In this document: piece by piece, positions 9,290-18,604 of the stretch | Numbering within the stretch: the stretch's first letter is position 1 | How the letters are laid out: each line of letters begins with the position of its first letter | Assembly: GCA_965247815.1 (NCBI GenBank) | Contig: CBDFHW010000012.1 | Span: forward strand, 578,805 to 642,804 | Length of the DNA stretch: 64,000 bases | Direction of reading: 5' to 3' | From: CBDAQA01 sp965247815 | Lineage (GTDB): Bacteria > Planctomycetota > Phycisphaerae > Tepidisphaerales > Tepidisphaeraceae | Notes under the pieces: model-generated | Databases searched by the model: none | Told to the model about the DNA's origin: nothing | What the model saw: the letters and a program-made list of their open reading frames with translations, nothing else | Translations under genes and position numbers: made by a program

Positions 9290-10348
9290 ATGCCTGCAGA
9301 AGCGCTGATCACCGAGACCGAGAACGGGCTTTATTGTCCCGTCGGTGATTTTTATATCGACGCGTGGAAGCCGGTTCCCCTGAACATCGTCACGCACGCG
9401 CATTCCGACCACGCGCGGCGCGGGTCGGCCCGGTACATTGCCGCCCGTGACGGGGCCGCCGTGCTTCGGCACAGAATGGGAACCGACGCGGTGATCGACC
9501 CCATCGAATATGGTGAATCTATCAAGCTCAATCAGGTGAAAGTATCGCTGCATCCTGCGGGGCACGTGCTGGGTTCTTCGCAGGTGCGCGTCGAACGAGG
9601 CGGTGAGGTCTGGGTCATCAGCGGCGATTACAAACGCGAGCAGGATCCGACCTGCAAGCCGTTCGAGGTGGTGCGGTGCAACACGTTCGTGACTGAATGC
9701 ACGTTCGGGTTGCCGATCTTCCGCTGGTCCGACCCGGCGGGAATCGCGACCGACATCAACCTGTGGTGGGCCGGCAATCGTGAGCTCGGCCGAACCAGCC
9801 TGGTGCTCGCCTATTCGCTGGGTAAGGCGCAGCGCGTGCTGTCCGGGCTGGACGCGACTATCGGGCCGATCCTGCTGCACGGCGCGGCTCATTCGATGAC
9901 CGAGGTCTATCGAGCTTCGGGGATCGAACTCCCACCGGCGGAGTTTGCCAGCGTCGAAAACGCGAAACTGCACAAAGGTAAATCGCTGGTGATCGCGCCG
10001 GCGTCGGCGATGAATTCGACCTGGGCGCGCAAGTTCTCCCCGATCTCGACCGGCGTCGCGTCGGGGTGGATGCGGGTCCGCGGCATCCGCAGAAGAAAAT
10101 CAGTCGACCGCGGATTCGTGCTCTCCGACCATGTTGACTTCCCGGCTTTGCTGAAAACGATCGAGGAAACCGGCGCCGAACACGTGATCGCCACCCACGG
10201 CTACACCGACGCGCTGGTCGCGCTGATGAAAGAGCGCGGAAAACAGACGTCGGTATTTTCTACGCATTTCACCGGGGAAGAGGAAGACGCCGAGCCGACC
10301 GCCGGAGAGTCCGCGGCCGAGGTTCCAGTCGCGGGGGAGCCGGCGTGA
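9290..10348 (+). CDS. Ligase-associated metallo-beta-lactamase-fold DNA exonuclease
   Basis: A 352-residue protein, first gene of the repair operon. The MBL metal site is visible as THAHSDHARRG near residues 35-45, with further ligands in HPAGHVLGSSQ and VISGDYKRE. A beta-CASP-like segment and LSDHVDFPALL follow. It matches the exonuclease that travels with LigB-type ligase and Lhr-like helicase in a conserved bacterial DNA repair cassette, and is expected to trim DNA ends for its partners. Its stop overlaps the ligase start by four bases (GTGA), which indicates translational coupling. The last 25 residues are acidic and dispensable-looking. Confidence 0.92.
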   Translation: MPAEALITETENGLYCPVGDFYIDAWKPVPLNIVTHAHSDHARRGSARYIAARDGAAVLRHRMGTDAVIDPIEYGESIKLNQVKVSLHPAGHVLGSSQVRVERGGEVWVISGDYKREQDPTCKPFEVVRCNTFVTECTFGLPIFRWSDPAGIATDINLWWAGNRELGRTSLVLAYSLGKAQRVLSGLDATIGPILLHGAAHSMTEVYRASGIELPPAEFASVENAKLHKGKSLVIAPASAMNSTWARKFSPISTGVASGWMRVRGIRRRKSVDRGFVLSDHVDFPALLKTIEETGAEHVIATHGYTDALVALMKERGKQTSVFSTHFTGEEEDAEPTAGESAAEVPVAGEPA

Positions 10349-11961
10349 AAGCGTTCACCGACCTTTATCTAGAGCTGGACGAGACCACTCGGACGAGTGA
10401 AAAGGTCGCGGCATTGACCCGGTATTTTCGCACCTCCGCCCCGCTCGACGCCGCCTGGGCGGTCTTCGTCATGTCGGGTCGCAAGTTCGGAAAGGCCATC
10501 TCGTCCCGGTTGCTCCGCGCGTGGGCGACCGAGGCGTCGGGCTACCCGGCCTGGCTGCTGGACCAGTGTTACCATGTCGTCGGTGATCTTTCCGAAACGC
10601 TGTCGCTGCTGCTGCCCGCCCCGCCGACAGATGCCGTCGCGCCGCCGTTGCACGAGGTGATCGAAAAGCTGGTACAGCTTTCAAAGCTGACGGCCGAAAG
10701 TCAGCGGCAGATCGTGCGGACGCTCTGGGACCAGCTCGACACCGAGCAACGATTAGTCTTTCACAAACTGCTGAGCGGGAGTTTCCGGGTCGGCGTTTCG
10801 AAGCTGCTGCTGAGCCGCGCACTGGCCGAGGCGGCGGGCGTGGAACCGGCCATCATCGCGCACCGGCTCGCGGGGCAGTGGACGGTCGACGAGTCGACGA
10901 TGCCCCGGTTGCTCGGCGTACACGACCCGACCGCACCCCGGCACCCGGGCGTGCCGTACCCGTTCATGCTCGCGCACGCGCTGATGGAACCGCCGTCCAC
11001 GCTCGGGGAAATCGGCGACTGGTTGATCGAGTACAAATGGGACGGCATCCGCGCGCAGCTGATCCGCCGGGCCGGGCAGACGACACTCTGGTCGCGGGGC
11101 GACGAAGCGGTCGGAAATGCGTTCCCCGAGATCGTACAGGCCGCGTCGCAATTGCCGGATGAAACCGTGCTCGACGGCGAAATTCTCGGGTGGAACCCCG
11201 AGACCGACCGCCCGCTGGCGTTCACTCGATTACAGCGGCGGCTGAATCGGCAGCACGTCGAGATGACGTTCTGGCCCGAGACGCCGGTGGTGTTCATCGC
11301 GTTCGACGCGCTCGAGGCGGCCGGGCGAGACATTCGTTCGCAACCCCTTCAGCAGCGACACGAAGCACTAAAAGCGGTGTGCGCCGAGGTCGGCAAGACT
11401 GCGGTAATTCGAGCATCGTCGCCGGTGACGGCAAACAGCTGGGACGAAATCGAGCTGCTGGTGCGTGATTCGCGCGAACGCGGCGTCGAGGGTGTCATGC
11501 TGAAGCGGAAGGACGCCGCGTATCACCCGGGCCGCCCCACCGGGTTGTGGTGGAAGCTCAAGGTCGAACCGTTCACGATGGACGCGGTGCTGATTTCGGC
11601 CGAGCCGGGCCACGGCCGGCGTGCCGGGTTGTTGACCGACTACACGTTCGGCGTCTGGGACGGCGACGAGCTGGTGCCGATCGCCAAGGCGTATTCCGGG
11701 CTGACCGACGTGGAAATCGGTGACGTCGACCGGTTCATCCGAAAGCACACGACCGCGCGCCGCGGGCCGGTGCATCTTGTCGAACCATTGATGGTGTTCG
11801 AGATCGGATTCGAAGCGATTCAGGCGTCGCCGAGGCACAAAGCGGGGGTCGCGGTGCGGTTCCCGAGGATGCTCCGGCAGCGGACGGACAAGACGCCGCG
11901 CGACGCGGATCAGCTTCAAACGATGCAGGCATTGCTGGCCCGGGCCGAGGCGCAGCGATGA
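10345..11961 (+). CDS. ATP-dependent DNA ligase of the ligase-associated repair cassette
   Basis: A 538-residue ligase. The N-terminal DNA-binding domain covers about 1-200. The adenylation domain has the KxDG active site in IEYKWDGIRAQL, plus DGEILGW, EGVMLKRKDAAY and GLWWKLK. A C-terminal OB domain ends near VRFPRMLRQRTDK. This is the ligase type described in several bacteria as cisplatin damage response ligase, which seals nicks using ATP. It starts at GTG 10345 inside the exonuclease stop and ends with an ATGA overlap into the helicase. The cell's main NAD-dependent ligase would lie elsewhere. Confidence 0.94.
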   Translation: MKAFTDLYLELDETTRTSEKVAALTRYFRTSAPLDAAWAVFVMSGRKFGKAISSRLLRAWATEASGYPAWLLDQCYHVVGDLSETLSLLLPAPPTDAVAPPLHEVIEKLVQLSKLTAESQRQIVRTLWDQLDTEQRLVFHKLLSGSFRVGVSKLLLSRALAEAAGVEPAIIAHRLAGQWTVDESTMPRLLGVHDPTAPRHPGVPYPFMLAHALMEPPSTLGEIGDWLIEYKWDGIRAQLIRRAGQTTLWSRGDEAVGNAFPEIVQAASQLPDETVLDGEILGWNPETDRPLAFTRLQRRLNRQHVEMTFWPETPVVFIAFDALEAAGRDIRSQPLQQRHEALKAVCAEVGKTAVIRASSPVTANSWDEIELLVRDSRERGVEGVMLKRKDAAYHPGRPTGLWWKLKVEPFTMDAVLISAEPGHGRRAGLLTDYTFGVWDGDELVPIAKAYSGLTDVEIGDVDRFIRKHTTARRGPVHLVEPLMVFEIGFEAIQASPRHKAGVAVRFPRMLRQRTDKTPRDADQLQTMQALLARAEAQR

Positions 11962-14429
11962 GCCAGACCGGACTGCAACGAGTACTGCATTGGTTTAAAT
12001 CGCAACAGCGCGAGCCGTTCGAGTTTCAGCTGGCGACTTGGAAAGCGTATGGAGAAGGCAAAAGCGGGATCGTGCAATCCCCGACCGGGACGGGCAAGAC
12101 GCTCGCGGCCGCATTGGGCGCGTGCATCGCGAGTATGGATGCCGATGAAACCGGGAAGAAAGCGCCGCCGCTGACGATCCTGTGGATCACGCCTTTGCGG
12201 GCGCTCGCGTCTGACACGGTCGAATCGTTGGTCGGCGCGATCAACGGTCTCGGGTTGAATTGGACGGTCGAGCTGCGAACGTCGGACACGTCGGCGTCGG
12301 TCCGTCGGCGACAGAAGGCGAAGCTGCCGACGATCCTGGTCACGACGCCGGAGAGCATGTCGCTGCTGCTGTCGTACGTGGATTCGCTGGAACGGCTGCA
12401 GTCATTGCAATGCGTGGTCGTCGACGAGTGGCACGAGTTGATGGGAACCAAGCGGGGCGTGCAGGCCGAGCTGGCGCTGGCGCGGTTGCGGATGATGCAG
12501 CCGGCGCTACGGGTGTGGGGGTTGTCTGCGACGATCGCGAACCCGTTGGAATCCTTATCGACTTTGCTCGGGCCCGGTGGCGCGGCGTCGGCGACCGTCG
12601 TTCACGCGCCGGACGAAAAGGCGATCTCGGTCCGCAGCCTGTTGCCACAGAGTGTCGAGCGTTTCCCGTGGGCGGGGCATCTAGGGATCCGGATGACCGA
12701 GGCGGTGGCCGACGCGATCGAAGCGGCCAACAGCACGCTGGTGTTTACCAACACACGTTCTCAGTCCGAGCTTTGGTTTCGCGCGTTGCAGGCGGCGAGG
12801 CCGGCGTGGGTCGGGCGGATCGCGATCCACCACGGGTCGCTGGACCGAAAGGTCCGGGCGAACGTGGAGCAGTTGCTGCGTGAGGGAAAGCTGCTGGCCG
12901 TGGTCTGCACGTCGAGCCTGGATCTGGGTGTCGACTTTTGGCCAGTCGATCAGGTGATGCAGATCGGCAGCGCTAAAGGCGTCGCGCGGGCGATGCAGCG
13001 GGCCGGGCGGAGCGGGCATCAACCCGGCGCGGTGAGCCAGATCGTTTGCGTGCCGACACAGGCGTTCGAATTGATCGAGTTTTCCGCGCTTCGTTATGCG
13101 ATGGTCGAACGCGCGGTCGAGGCGCGGGAGCCGGTGCTGCTGGCGCTGGACGTGCTGGCGCAGCACGTCGTGACGATCGCCGCGGGGGGCGGGTTCGACC
13201 GGGATGAACTTCTAAAAGAGGTGCGGTCGACGCATGCATTCGCGTCGATCACGGACGAGCAATGGGGATGGGTGATGGATTTCGCCGAGCGCGGCGGGCC
13301 CAGCCTGACGGCTTATCCACGATTCGCCAGGATCAGAAATGAGAACGGCCGGTGGGTCGTGGCCGACGATCAGTCGGCGCGAATGCACCGGATGGGGATC
13401 GGCACGATCACGTCCGACGGGACGGTGCTCGTCAAATACGTGACCGGAAAATTCCTGGGAACGGTCGAAGAATCGTTCGTCGGAAAACTGAAACCCGGGG
13501 ACACGTTCGTGTTCGCCGGGCGAACGCTGGAATTCGTCCGGGTGTATGAAATGACGGCGCAGGTCCGGCAGAGCAAGTCAAAGAAAGGGGCGGTGCCGCG
13601 GTGGTACGGCGGGCGGCTGCCGATGTCGGCGAGCCTGGCGGCGGCCGTGCGGTTCCGGTTGGACGAGGCGGCGAACGGGCAGTTCGTCGACGTCGAGATG
13701 AACCAGGTGAAACCGATTCTCGAGCTTCAGGCGCGGTGGTCGCAAATCCCGGCGACCGCTGAAGTGGTCATCGAAAGCGTCGCGACGCGGGACGGGTACC
13801 ACCATTTTATTTTCCCCTTTCAGGGACGGCTCGCTCACGAGGGGCTCGCGGCGTTGCTGACCTATCGGTTCGGAAAACTGGGTTTCAAACCGATCACGGC
13901 CACGTTCAATGATTACGGGCTTGAACTGCTGTCCCCGCAGCCGTTGGCGACGACGGCCGAGGAGTGGGTCCGCGCGCTAAGTCCGGAGAATCTGCAGATC
14001 GACGTGCTGTCCTGTCTGAACACCGGAGAACTAGCGCGGCGGCATTTCCGGGAGATCGCGCGGATCGCCGGGCTGCTGGTGCCGACCCGGCCGGGCGCGC
14101 CGCGAAGCACCCGGCAACTGCAGGCGTCCAGCGAATTGTTCTTCGATGTGTTCACCGAGTTCGACCCGGGCAATTTGCTCATGGAACAGGCCCGACGGGA
14201 AGTGCTGGACCGGCAACTCGAATTTCGCCGGCTGCTGGCGGCACTGGAAAAAATTCACCGCGAAGAGCTGGTGTTGGTCGACACGGCCAGGGTGACGCCG
14301 CTGGCGTTCCCTTTGTGGGCCGAGCGGATTCAGTCGCAGCAGTTGCGGAGCGAAAACGCGACCGAGCGGATCGAACGAATGGCGAGACAGCTGGAACGCG
14401 CGGCCGATTCGGAGGCGTTTGTTGCTTGA
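11958..14429 (+). CDS. Ligase-associated DEXH-box helicase (Lhr-Core type)
   Basis: An 823-residue superfamily 2 helicase. Visible motifs are Walker A (SPTGTGKTLAA), motif II (VVVDEWHELMG), motif III (WGLSATIANP), motif IV region (LVFTNTRSQSELW) and motif VI (QRAGRSGHQPG). A long C-terminal winged-helix and beta-barrel region of the Lhr type follows. Lhr-Core helicases translocate 3' to 5' on DNA. The gene has a 4-base overlap with the ligase upstream and an 11-base overlap with the phosphoesterase downstream, so the four proteins should be made in step. Confidence 0.94.
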   Translation: MSQTGLQRVLHWFKSQQREPFEFQLATWKAYGEGKSGIVQSPTGTGKTLAAALGACIASMDADETGKKAPPLTILWITPLRALASDTVESLVGAINGLGLNWTVELRTSDTSASVRRRQKAKLPTILVTTPESMSLLLSYVDSLERLQSLQCVVVDEWHELMGTKRGVQAELALARLRMMQPALRVWGLSATIANPLESLSTLLGPGGAASATVVHAPDEKAISVRSLLPQSVERFPWAGHLGIRMTEAVADAIEAANSTLVFTNTRSQSELWFRALQAARPAWVGRIAIHHGSLDRKVRANVEQLLREGKLLAVVCTSSLDLGVDFWPVDQVMQIGSAKGVARAMQRAGRSGHQPGAVSQIVCVPTQAFELIEFSALRYAMVERAVEAREPVLLALDVLAQHVVTIAAGGGFDRDELLKEVRSTHAFASITDEQWGWVMDFAERGGPSLTAYPRFARIRNENGRWVVADDQSARMHRMGIGTITSDGTVLVKYVTGKFLGTVEESFVGKLKPGDTFVFAGRTLEFVRVYEMTAQVRQSKSKKGAVPRWYGGRLPMSASLAAAVRFRLDEAANGQFVDVEMNQVKPILELQARWSQIPATAEVVIESVATRDGYHHFIFPFQGRLAHEGLAALLTYRFGKLGFKPITATFNDYGLELLSPQPLATTAEEWVRALSPENLQIDVLSCLNTGELARRHFREIARIAGLLVPTRPGAPRSTRQLQASSELFFDVFTEFDPGNLLMEQARREVLDRQLEFRRLLAALEKIHREELVLVDTARVTPLAFPLWAERIQSQQLRSENATERIERMARQLERAADSEAFVA

Positions 14430-15099
14430 AGCGATACAAGGTTCCGTGCCGGTCGACCTCGGCGACGAGCGACTGATCTTATTGCCCGACCGGGCGATCT
14501 GGTGGCCGGCGCGGCGCACGCTGATTGTTTCGGACGTGCATCTCGGGAAGGGAACCGCGTTTCGGCACGCGGGGCTGCCGGTGCCTTCGGGGGGAAGTTC
14601 CAAGGACCTTGCGAGAATCAGCCTTTTACTGGGCGCAACAAACGCGTCGCGACTTGTAGTGCTCGGCGATCTGATTCATGCGCGTTCGTCGCATCAACCT
14701 TCTTTAACTGACGCGATTGCGAGTTGGCGGGCCGGGCATGCGGGCGTGGAGATGCTGCTGGTGCGTGGGAATCACGACCGAAGTGCCGGCAGGTTGCCTG
14801 CTGAATGGGAAATGCAGGAAGTCGAGGAACCGTTCGAGGACGGCGGCCTGCTGCTGTCGCACGTGCCACGGTACGGGCAGAGCAAGCCCGTGCTCGCGGG
14901 GCATTTGCACCCGGTGTGCGCGGTTCGGGATTTCGACCGGTCGACGATCCGCATTCCCTGCTTTTTCTTCTACCGCGATTGCTGCATCCTGCCGGCCTTC
15001 GGGTCTTTCACCGGCGGGTATGTCGTCGACGCCGGGGCAGGCCAGCGGTGTTTCGTGACCACCGGGAAAAATGTCGTGCGGTGTGGCGGAGCGGTATGA
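14419..15099 (+). CDS. pdeM: Ligase-associated DNA damage response endonuclease PdeM
   Basis: A 226-residue calcineurin-like phosphoesterase. Metal-binding motifs are VSDVHLGKG (about 35-43), LGDLIH, GNHDRS and LAGHLHP. It is the fourth member of the conserved exonuclease-ligase-helicase-phosphoesterase cassette and probably processes DNA ends. Translation likely starts at TTG 14419 inside the helicase gene; GTG near 14446, giving MPVDLG, is an alternative. An unremarkable C-terminal tail follows the last motif. Confidence 0.9.
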   Translation: MLLEAIQGSVPVDLGDERLILLPDRAIWWPARRTLIVSDVHLGKGTAFRHAGLPVPSGGSSKDLARISLLLGATNASRLVVLGDLIHARSSHQPSLTDAIASWRAGHAGVEMLLVRGNHDRSAGRLPAEWEMQEVEEPFEDGGLLLSHVPRYGQSKPVLAGHLHPVCAVRDFDRSTIRIPCFFFYRDCCILPAFGSFTGGYVVDAGAGQRCFVTTGKNVVRCGGAV

Positions 15100-15108
15100 T
15101 CAACCGTG

Positions 15109-15615
15109 ATGAGCGACGGTCCGCTGATCATTGAGTATCAATCCACATCGGGCGCGGCGGAAAGCGTTGCACGACGCCGGGGGGCTTGGCGAATGGCGCG
15201 AATCGCGTTGATGCCGATTGCGCTGCTTGCCGCGTCGGCGTGGATGCCGGGGTGCAGTTGGGACGGATATCACGCGGGAAATATCTCGACTTGGGACGTC
15301 GTTAAAAATCTCGTCATCTATCTCGAAGAGCTAGCACCGGCCACGCCGCTGATGGTCGCTTTTTATGTCGGCTTGGCCGTCGTGTGTCTAGGCCCACTGC
15401 TTGCCTATCGGCGGGTGATTCGGGGGGAGCGGTGGGTCTGGAGACTGATCGATTTCAGCTTGTTCAGTTCGTGGGCGGTGATCGTCGTGTTGCAGTGGCA
15501 ACTGCAATGTCACTTTCGTTACGGCTTCTACCTGCTTGCCGCGAGCTTTTCTCTGCAATGGGCGGTGCTGAAAGCCGCGGGCCGGGTGGGACGCCGGATA
15601 CGATCTGTTGCTTGA
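15109..15615 (+). CDS. Hypothetical membrane protein
   Basis: A protein of about 168 residues starting 10 bases after the pdeM stop (ATG 15109; GTG 15106 is also possible). It has three or four hydrophobic helices (about 28-46, 80-100, 118-140 and a weaker one near 145). The first ends ASAWMPGCSWDG, lipobox-like, but it starts about 25 residues in, so lipid attachment is uncertain. It may be co-transcribed with the repair cassette, but nothing links it to repair. Confidence 0.65.
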   Translation: MSDGPLIIEYQSTSGAAESVARRRGAWRMARIALMPIALLAASAWMPGCSWDGYHAGNISTWDVVKNLVIYLEELAPATPLMVAFYVGLAVVCLGPLLAYRRVIRGERWVWRLIDFSLFSSWAVIVVLQWQLQCHFRYGFYLLAASFSLQWAVLKAAGRVGRRIRSVA

Positions 15616-15660
15616 ACTCGCCTTTGAAGCGGACTAGGGTGCGGGGATAAGGAGATTCGC

Positions 15661-16866
15661 ATGTTCCCGCTCGCCGACCGTATTTCACTGGTGTCTGATT
15701 CGATCACGCTTGCCGTTACCGCCAAGGCGAATGCCTTGAAAAAGGCGGGGGTGGACGTCGTCGGTTTCGGCGCGGGCGAGCCGGACTTTGATACCCCGGG
15801 GTTCATCAAAGAAGCGGCGAAAGCCGCGCTGGACAAGGGGCAGACGAAATACACACCGACGCCGTGTTTCCCGGAGCTGAAGCAGGCAATCGCGGCGAAG
15901 TTCAACAACGAAAACGGCTTGCCTTATAAGGCCGATCAGATCACGGTCGGGGCCGGCGGGAAGCATTGCCTGTATATGGCTTTCATGGCCGTGCTGAACC
16001 CGGGCGACGAGGTGATTATTCCGTCGCCTTATTGGGTGAGCTATCCCGAGCAGGTGAAACTGGCCGGCGGGGTAAACATGATCCTTCGGGGAGAGGAATC
16101 GAACAGCTTTAAGATTACGCCGGCGCAGTTGGAATCGGCGATCACGCCCAAGACCAAGGTGCTGGTGCTGAACAGCCCGAGTAACCCCGGCGGGCACGCG
16201 TATACGCCCGAGGAGCTGAAGGCGCTTGCCGAAGTGGTTGCGAAGCGCTCGAACGTGATCGTCTTCAGCGACGAGATATACGAGAAGCTGTTGTACGACG
16301 GGTTAAAGTTCGTCAGCTTCGCGACGCTGCACCCGTCGTTGCTCGATCGAACGCTGACGTTCAACTGCCACAGCAAAAGTTTCGCGATGACCGGCTGGCG
16401 CGTCGGGTATGTCGGCGGGCCGAAAGTGATCATCGACGCGATGAACAAATTGCAGAGCCAGATGACGAGCCACATCACCAGCTTCACGCAGATGCCGGCG
16501 GCGCTGGCGCTAGCCGACCCGCGGGGGAACGAAAGCGTCGAGACGATGCGGCAGCAATTCCAGAAGCGCGCCCATCACATGCACGCAAGGCTATCAGCGC
16601 TCCCGAAGGTCCACTGTGTCAAACCTGCGGGGGCGTTTTACTGTTTTCCCAACATCAGTGCTTATCTCGGAAAGACGGCGGGCGGGGTCAAACTGACCGA
16701 CGCGGTGACGTTCGCGGCGGCGTTGCTGGAACAGTCGCACGTGGCAGTGGTGCCGGGCAACGACAGCGGGTTCGACACGCACGTGCGCCTGAGTTTCGCG
16801 ACGAGCATGGAGCAGATCGACAAGGGGATCGACCGCATCGCAGATTTCTTAAAGAAAATCGAATAG
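15661..16866 (+). CDS. Pyridoxal-phosphate aminotransferase (aspartate aminotransferase, class I)
   Basis: A 401-residue fold-type I aminotransferase. It shows GAGEPDFDTP near the N-terminus, PSPYWVSYPEQ, NSPSNPGG, SDEIYEKLLYDG, the PLP-binding Lys in CHSKSFAMTGWRVGY, and VRLSFATS at the end with the substrate-carboxylate Arg. This is the bacterial AspC/prephenate aminotransferase Ib-type layout, transferring the amino group between aspartate (or another acidic or aromatic acid) and 2-oxoglutarate. AAGGAGA sits 6-7 bases before ATG 15661 and fixes the start. Confidence 0.93.
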   Translation: MFPLADRISLVSDSITLAVTAKANALKKAGVDVVGFGAGEPDFDTPGFIKEAAKAALDKGQTKYTPTPCFPELKQAIAAKFNNENGLPYKADQITVGAGGKHCLYMAFMAVLNPGDEVIIPSPYWVSYPEQVKLAGGVNMILRGEESNSFKITPAQLESAITPKTKVLVLNSPSNPGGHAYTPEELKALAEVVAKRSNVIVFSDEIYEKLLYDGLKFVSFATLHPSLLDRTLTFNCHSKSFAMTGWRVGYVGGPKVIIDAMNKLQSQMTSHITSFTQMPAALALADPRGNESVETMRQQFQKRAHHMHARLSALPKVHCVKPAGAFYCFPNISAYLGKTAGGVKLTDAVTFAAALLEQSHVAVVPGNDSGFDTHVRLSFATSMEQIDKGIDRIADFLKKIE

Positions 16867-16922
16867 CAGTTTGCAACGGAAACGCGGTTCTATCTTCGGC
16901 GCGCGTTGACTATGCTCCGGGC

Positions 16923-17312
16923 ATGGCTGACATCCTGATTCCCGATGAATTGGCGAAAGAGATCCTCGCGTCGGACCTCGCGTCCGAGGTGAAGGCCGAG
17001 TTCGAGGGCCGGCTCGCGTCGGGGTTCACCGTCCCCGATGCCACACGTCATGTGTTCACCCGGTTCCGCGGGGCATTGTCCAGTTCGCAGGACGGGCCGG
17101 TGGTTTTGCTCGCGCTGGCGATGCTGCAGCTGCGTGAGGGCCATCTGCAGGAAGTGATCCGAGATGCCGGGCTGGATCTGATTCAGACCGGTGAGGCGAT
17201 GACGGCGTATCGAACCGAAGATAGTGCCACGCGAAAAGCGCGCAAGCAGATGCTCGAACAATTCGCGGCCGTGCTGACCGAAGTCAAGGTGCAGCCCGAA
17301 GTAGTCGACTGA
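16923..17312 (+). CDS. Small hypothetical protein
   Basis: A 129-residue, mostly helical, acidic soluble protein. I do not recognise a family. It has no membrane helix and no Cys motif. It is a single gene between the aminotransferase and the GH76 gene, 56 bases from the former. Confidence 0.65.
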   Translation: MADILIPDELAKEILASDLASEVKAEFEGRLASGFTVPDATRHVFTRFRGALSSSQDGPVVLLALAMLQLREGHLQEVIRDAGLDLIQTGEAMTAYRTEDSATRKARKQMLEQFAAVLTEVKVQPEVVD

Positions 17313-17385
17313 GACTGCCGTGCCGGGTTCTCACGTCACAACGAATCTGCTCAACAGACCGCGGTCGCTGTGTGTAAGGTTGATC

Positions 17386-18516
17386 ATGACACACCGTCGG
17401 GTCGTCGGCATTCCATTAGCAGCCGTGTTGGCTTTCTGTTTTGCAGCAGCGCCCGCGACGCAGCCGTTTCGGCCGGACGTGATCCGTCACGGCAATGCGA
17501 CGATGAAACTAATTCAGGACCGCTTTTACCAGCCGAAGAGGCACGCATATCTGCAGGAAATTCGAAGCCCCGACGGAAAGCCTTCGAACGGCACCGCGGA
17601 CGCGTGGACGTTGGGCATTCAGTTGACGGCGATCACTGCCGCGACGCGGGTGGACCGGTCACAATATCTATCGGGGTTGCGACGGTTCGTCGACGAGCTC
17701 GATGCATATTGGATCACGCTCAACGGCATCGGCGGGTATAACTCGACCATCCATCCGCGGTCGCCCGACCGATATTACGACGACAACGCCTGGTTCGTGC
17801 TGGGGCTCGTCGAGGCGTACGAGCTCACGCACGACCCGGAAGATCTGGAGCGCGCTAAGGCGACGCTCCGGTACGTGTTGTCGGGTGAGGATACGACGCT
17901 AGGCGGCGGGCTGTGGTGGCAGGAAAACAAGAAACAATCGAAAAATACCTGCGGTAACGCGCCCGGCATCTGCGGGGCGGTTCGCGTGTTTAAATACAGC
18001 AAAGACCCTGCAGTTTTGAAAACGGCCGTCCGGCTTTACGACTGGACGCAGAAAAATCTTCAGGACACGGATGGACTTTATTTCGACAACATCAACACCG
18101 AGCGGAAAATCGGCCGGGCGAAGTTCACGTACAACAGCGCGCTGATGATGAGGGCGGCGTGCCTTTTGTACGATCAGACGCGGGACGCCAAATATCTGAA
18201 GGAAGCCGAGCGCGTCGCCGCCGCCGCGGACGCGAAGTGGGTCCGATCTGATACGGGCGTGATCGCCGGGCCGGCGTATTTCGCGCACCTGCTGGCGGAA
18301 GCGTTTCTGGAAGTTTCCGACCGCGATCATGACCCGAGGTGGCGGAAGCTCGATCATGCCGCCGTCGCATACATCTGGGATCACAACCGCGATACGGACG
18401 GCCTTTTCCCGGAACGTTGGAGCGACACCAAGCCGCTTACGACGAGTAAGGCCCGGTTGATTAATCAGGCGAGTGCGGCCCGCGCGTTTTTTCGCGCCGC
18501 CTGGCCGGAGAACTGA
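17386..18516 (+). CDS. Secreted glycoside hydrolase, GH76-like (alpha-1,6-mannanase type)
   Basis: About 376 residues. I start it at ATG 17386 because that gives a signal peptide (MTHRRVVGIPLAAVLAFCF..., cleavage near AAAPA); an upstream in-frame extension has no such logic. The (alpha/alpha)6 barrel carries YYDDNAWFVLGLVEAY, the paired catalytic Asp motif of GH76, and GGGLWWQENKK, FTYNSALM and GPAYFAHLLAEAF. The family cleaves alpha-1,6-mannan backbones, for instance of fungal origin. With the GH51 enzyme it suggests growth on external polysaccharides. Confidence 0.85.
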   Translation: MTHRRVVGIPLAAVLAFCFAAAPATQPFRPDVIRHGNATMKLIQDRFYQPKRHAYLQEIRSPDGKPSNGTADAWTLGIQLTAITAATRVDRSQYLSGLRRFVDELDAYWITLNGIGGYNSTIHPRSPDRYYDDNAWFVLGLVEAYELTHDPEDLERAKATLRYVLSGEDTTLGGGLWWQENKKQSKNTCGNAPGICGAVRVFKYSKDPAVLKTAVRLYDWTQKNLQDTDGLYFDNINTERKIGRAKFTYNSALMMRAACLLYDQTRDAKYLKEAERVAAAADAKWVRSDTGVIAGPAYFAHLLAEAFLEVSDRDHDPRWRKLDHAAVAYIWDHNRDTDGLFPERWSDTKPLTTSKARLINQASAARAFFRAAWPEN

Positions 18517-18604
18517 ATCGCCGGCGTGCACCCGCCCCGACCATATCGTTTGAAGCTTGTTTCTTCGCTGGCGTCGGGCCGGTCGTCGTGTTACCAACTC
18601 GACC

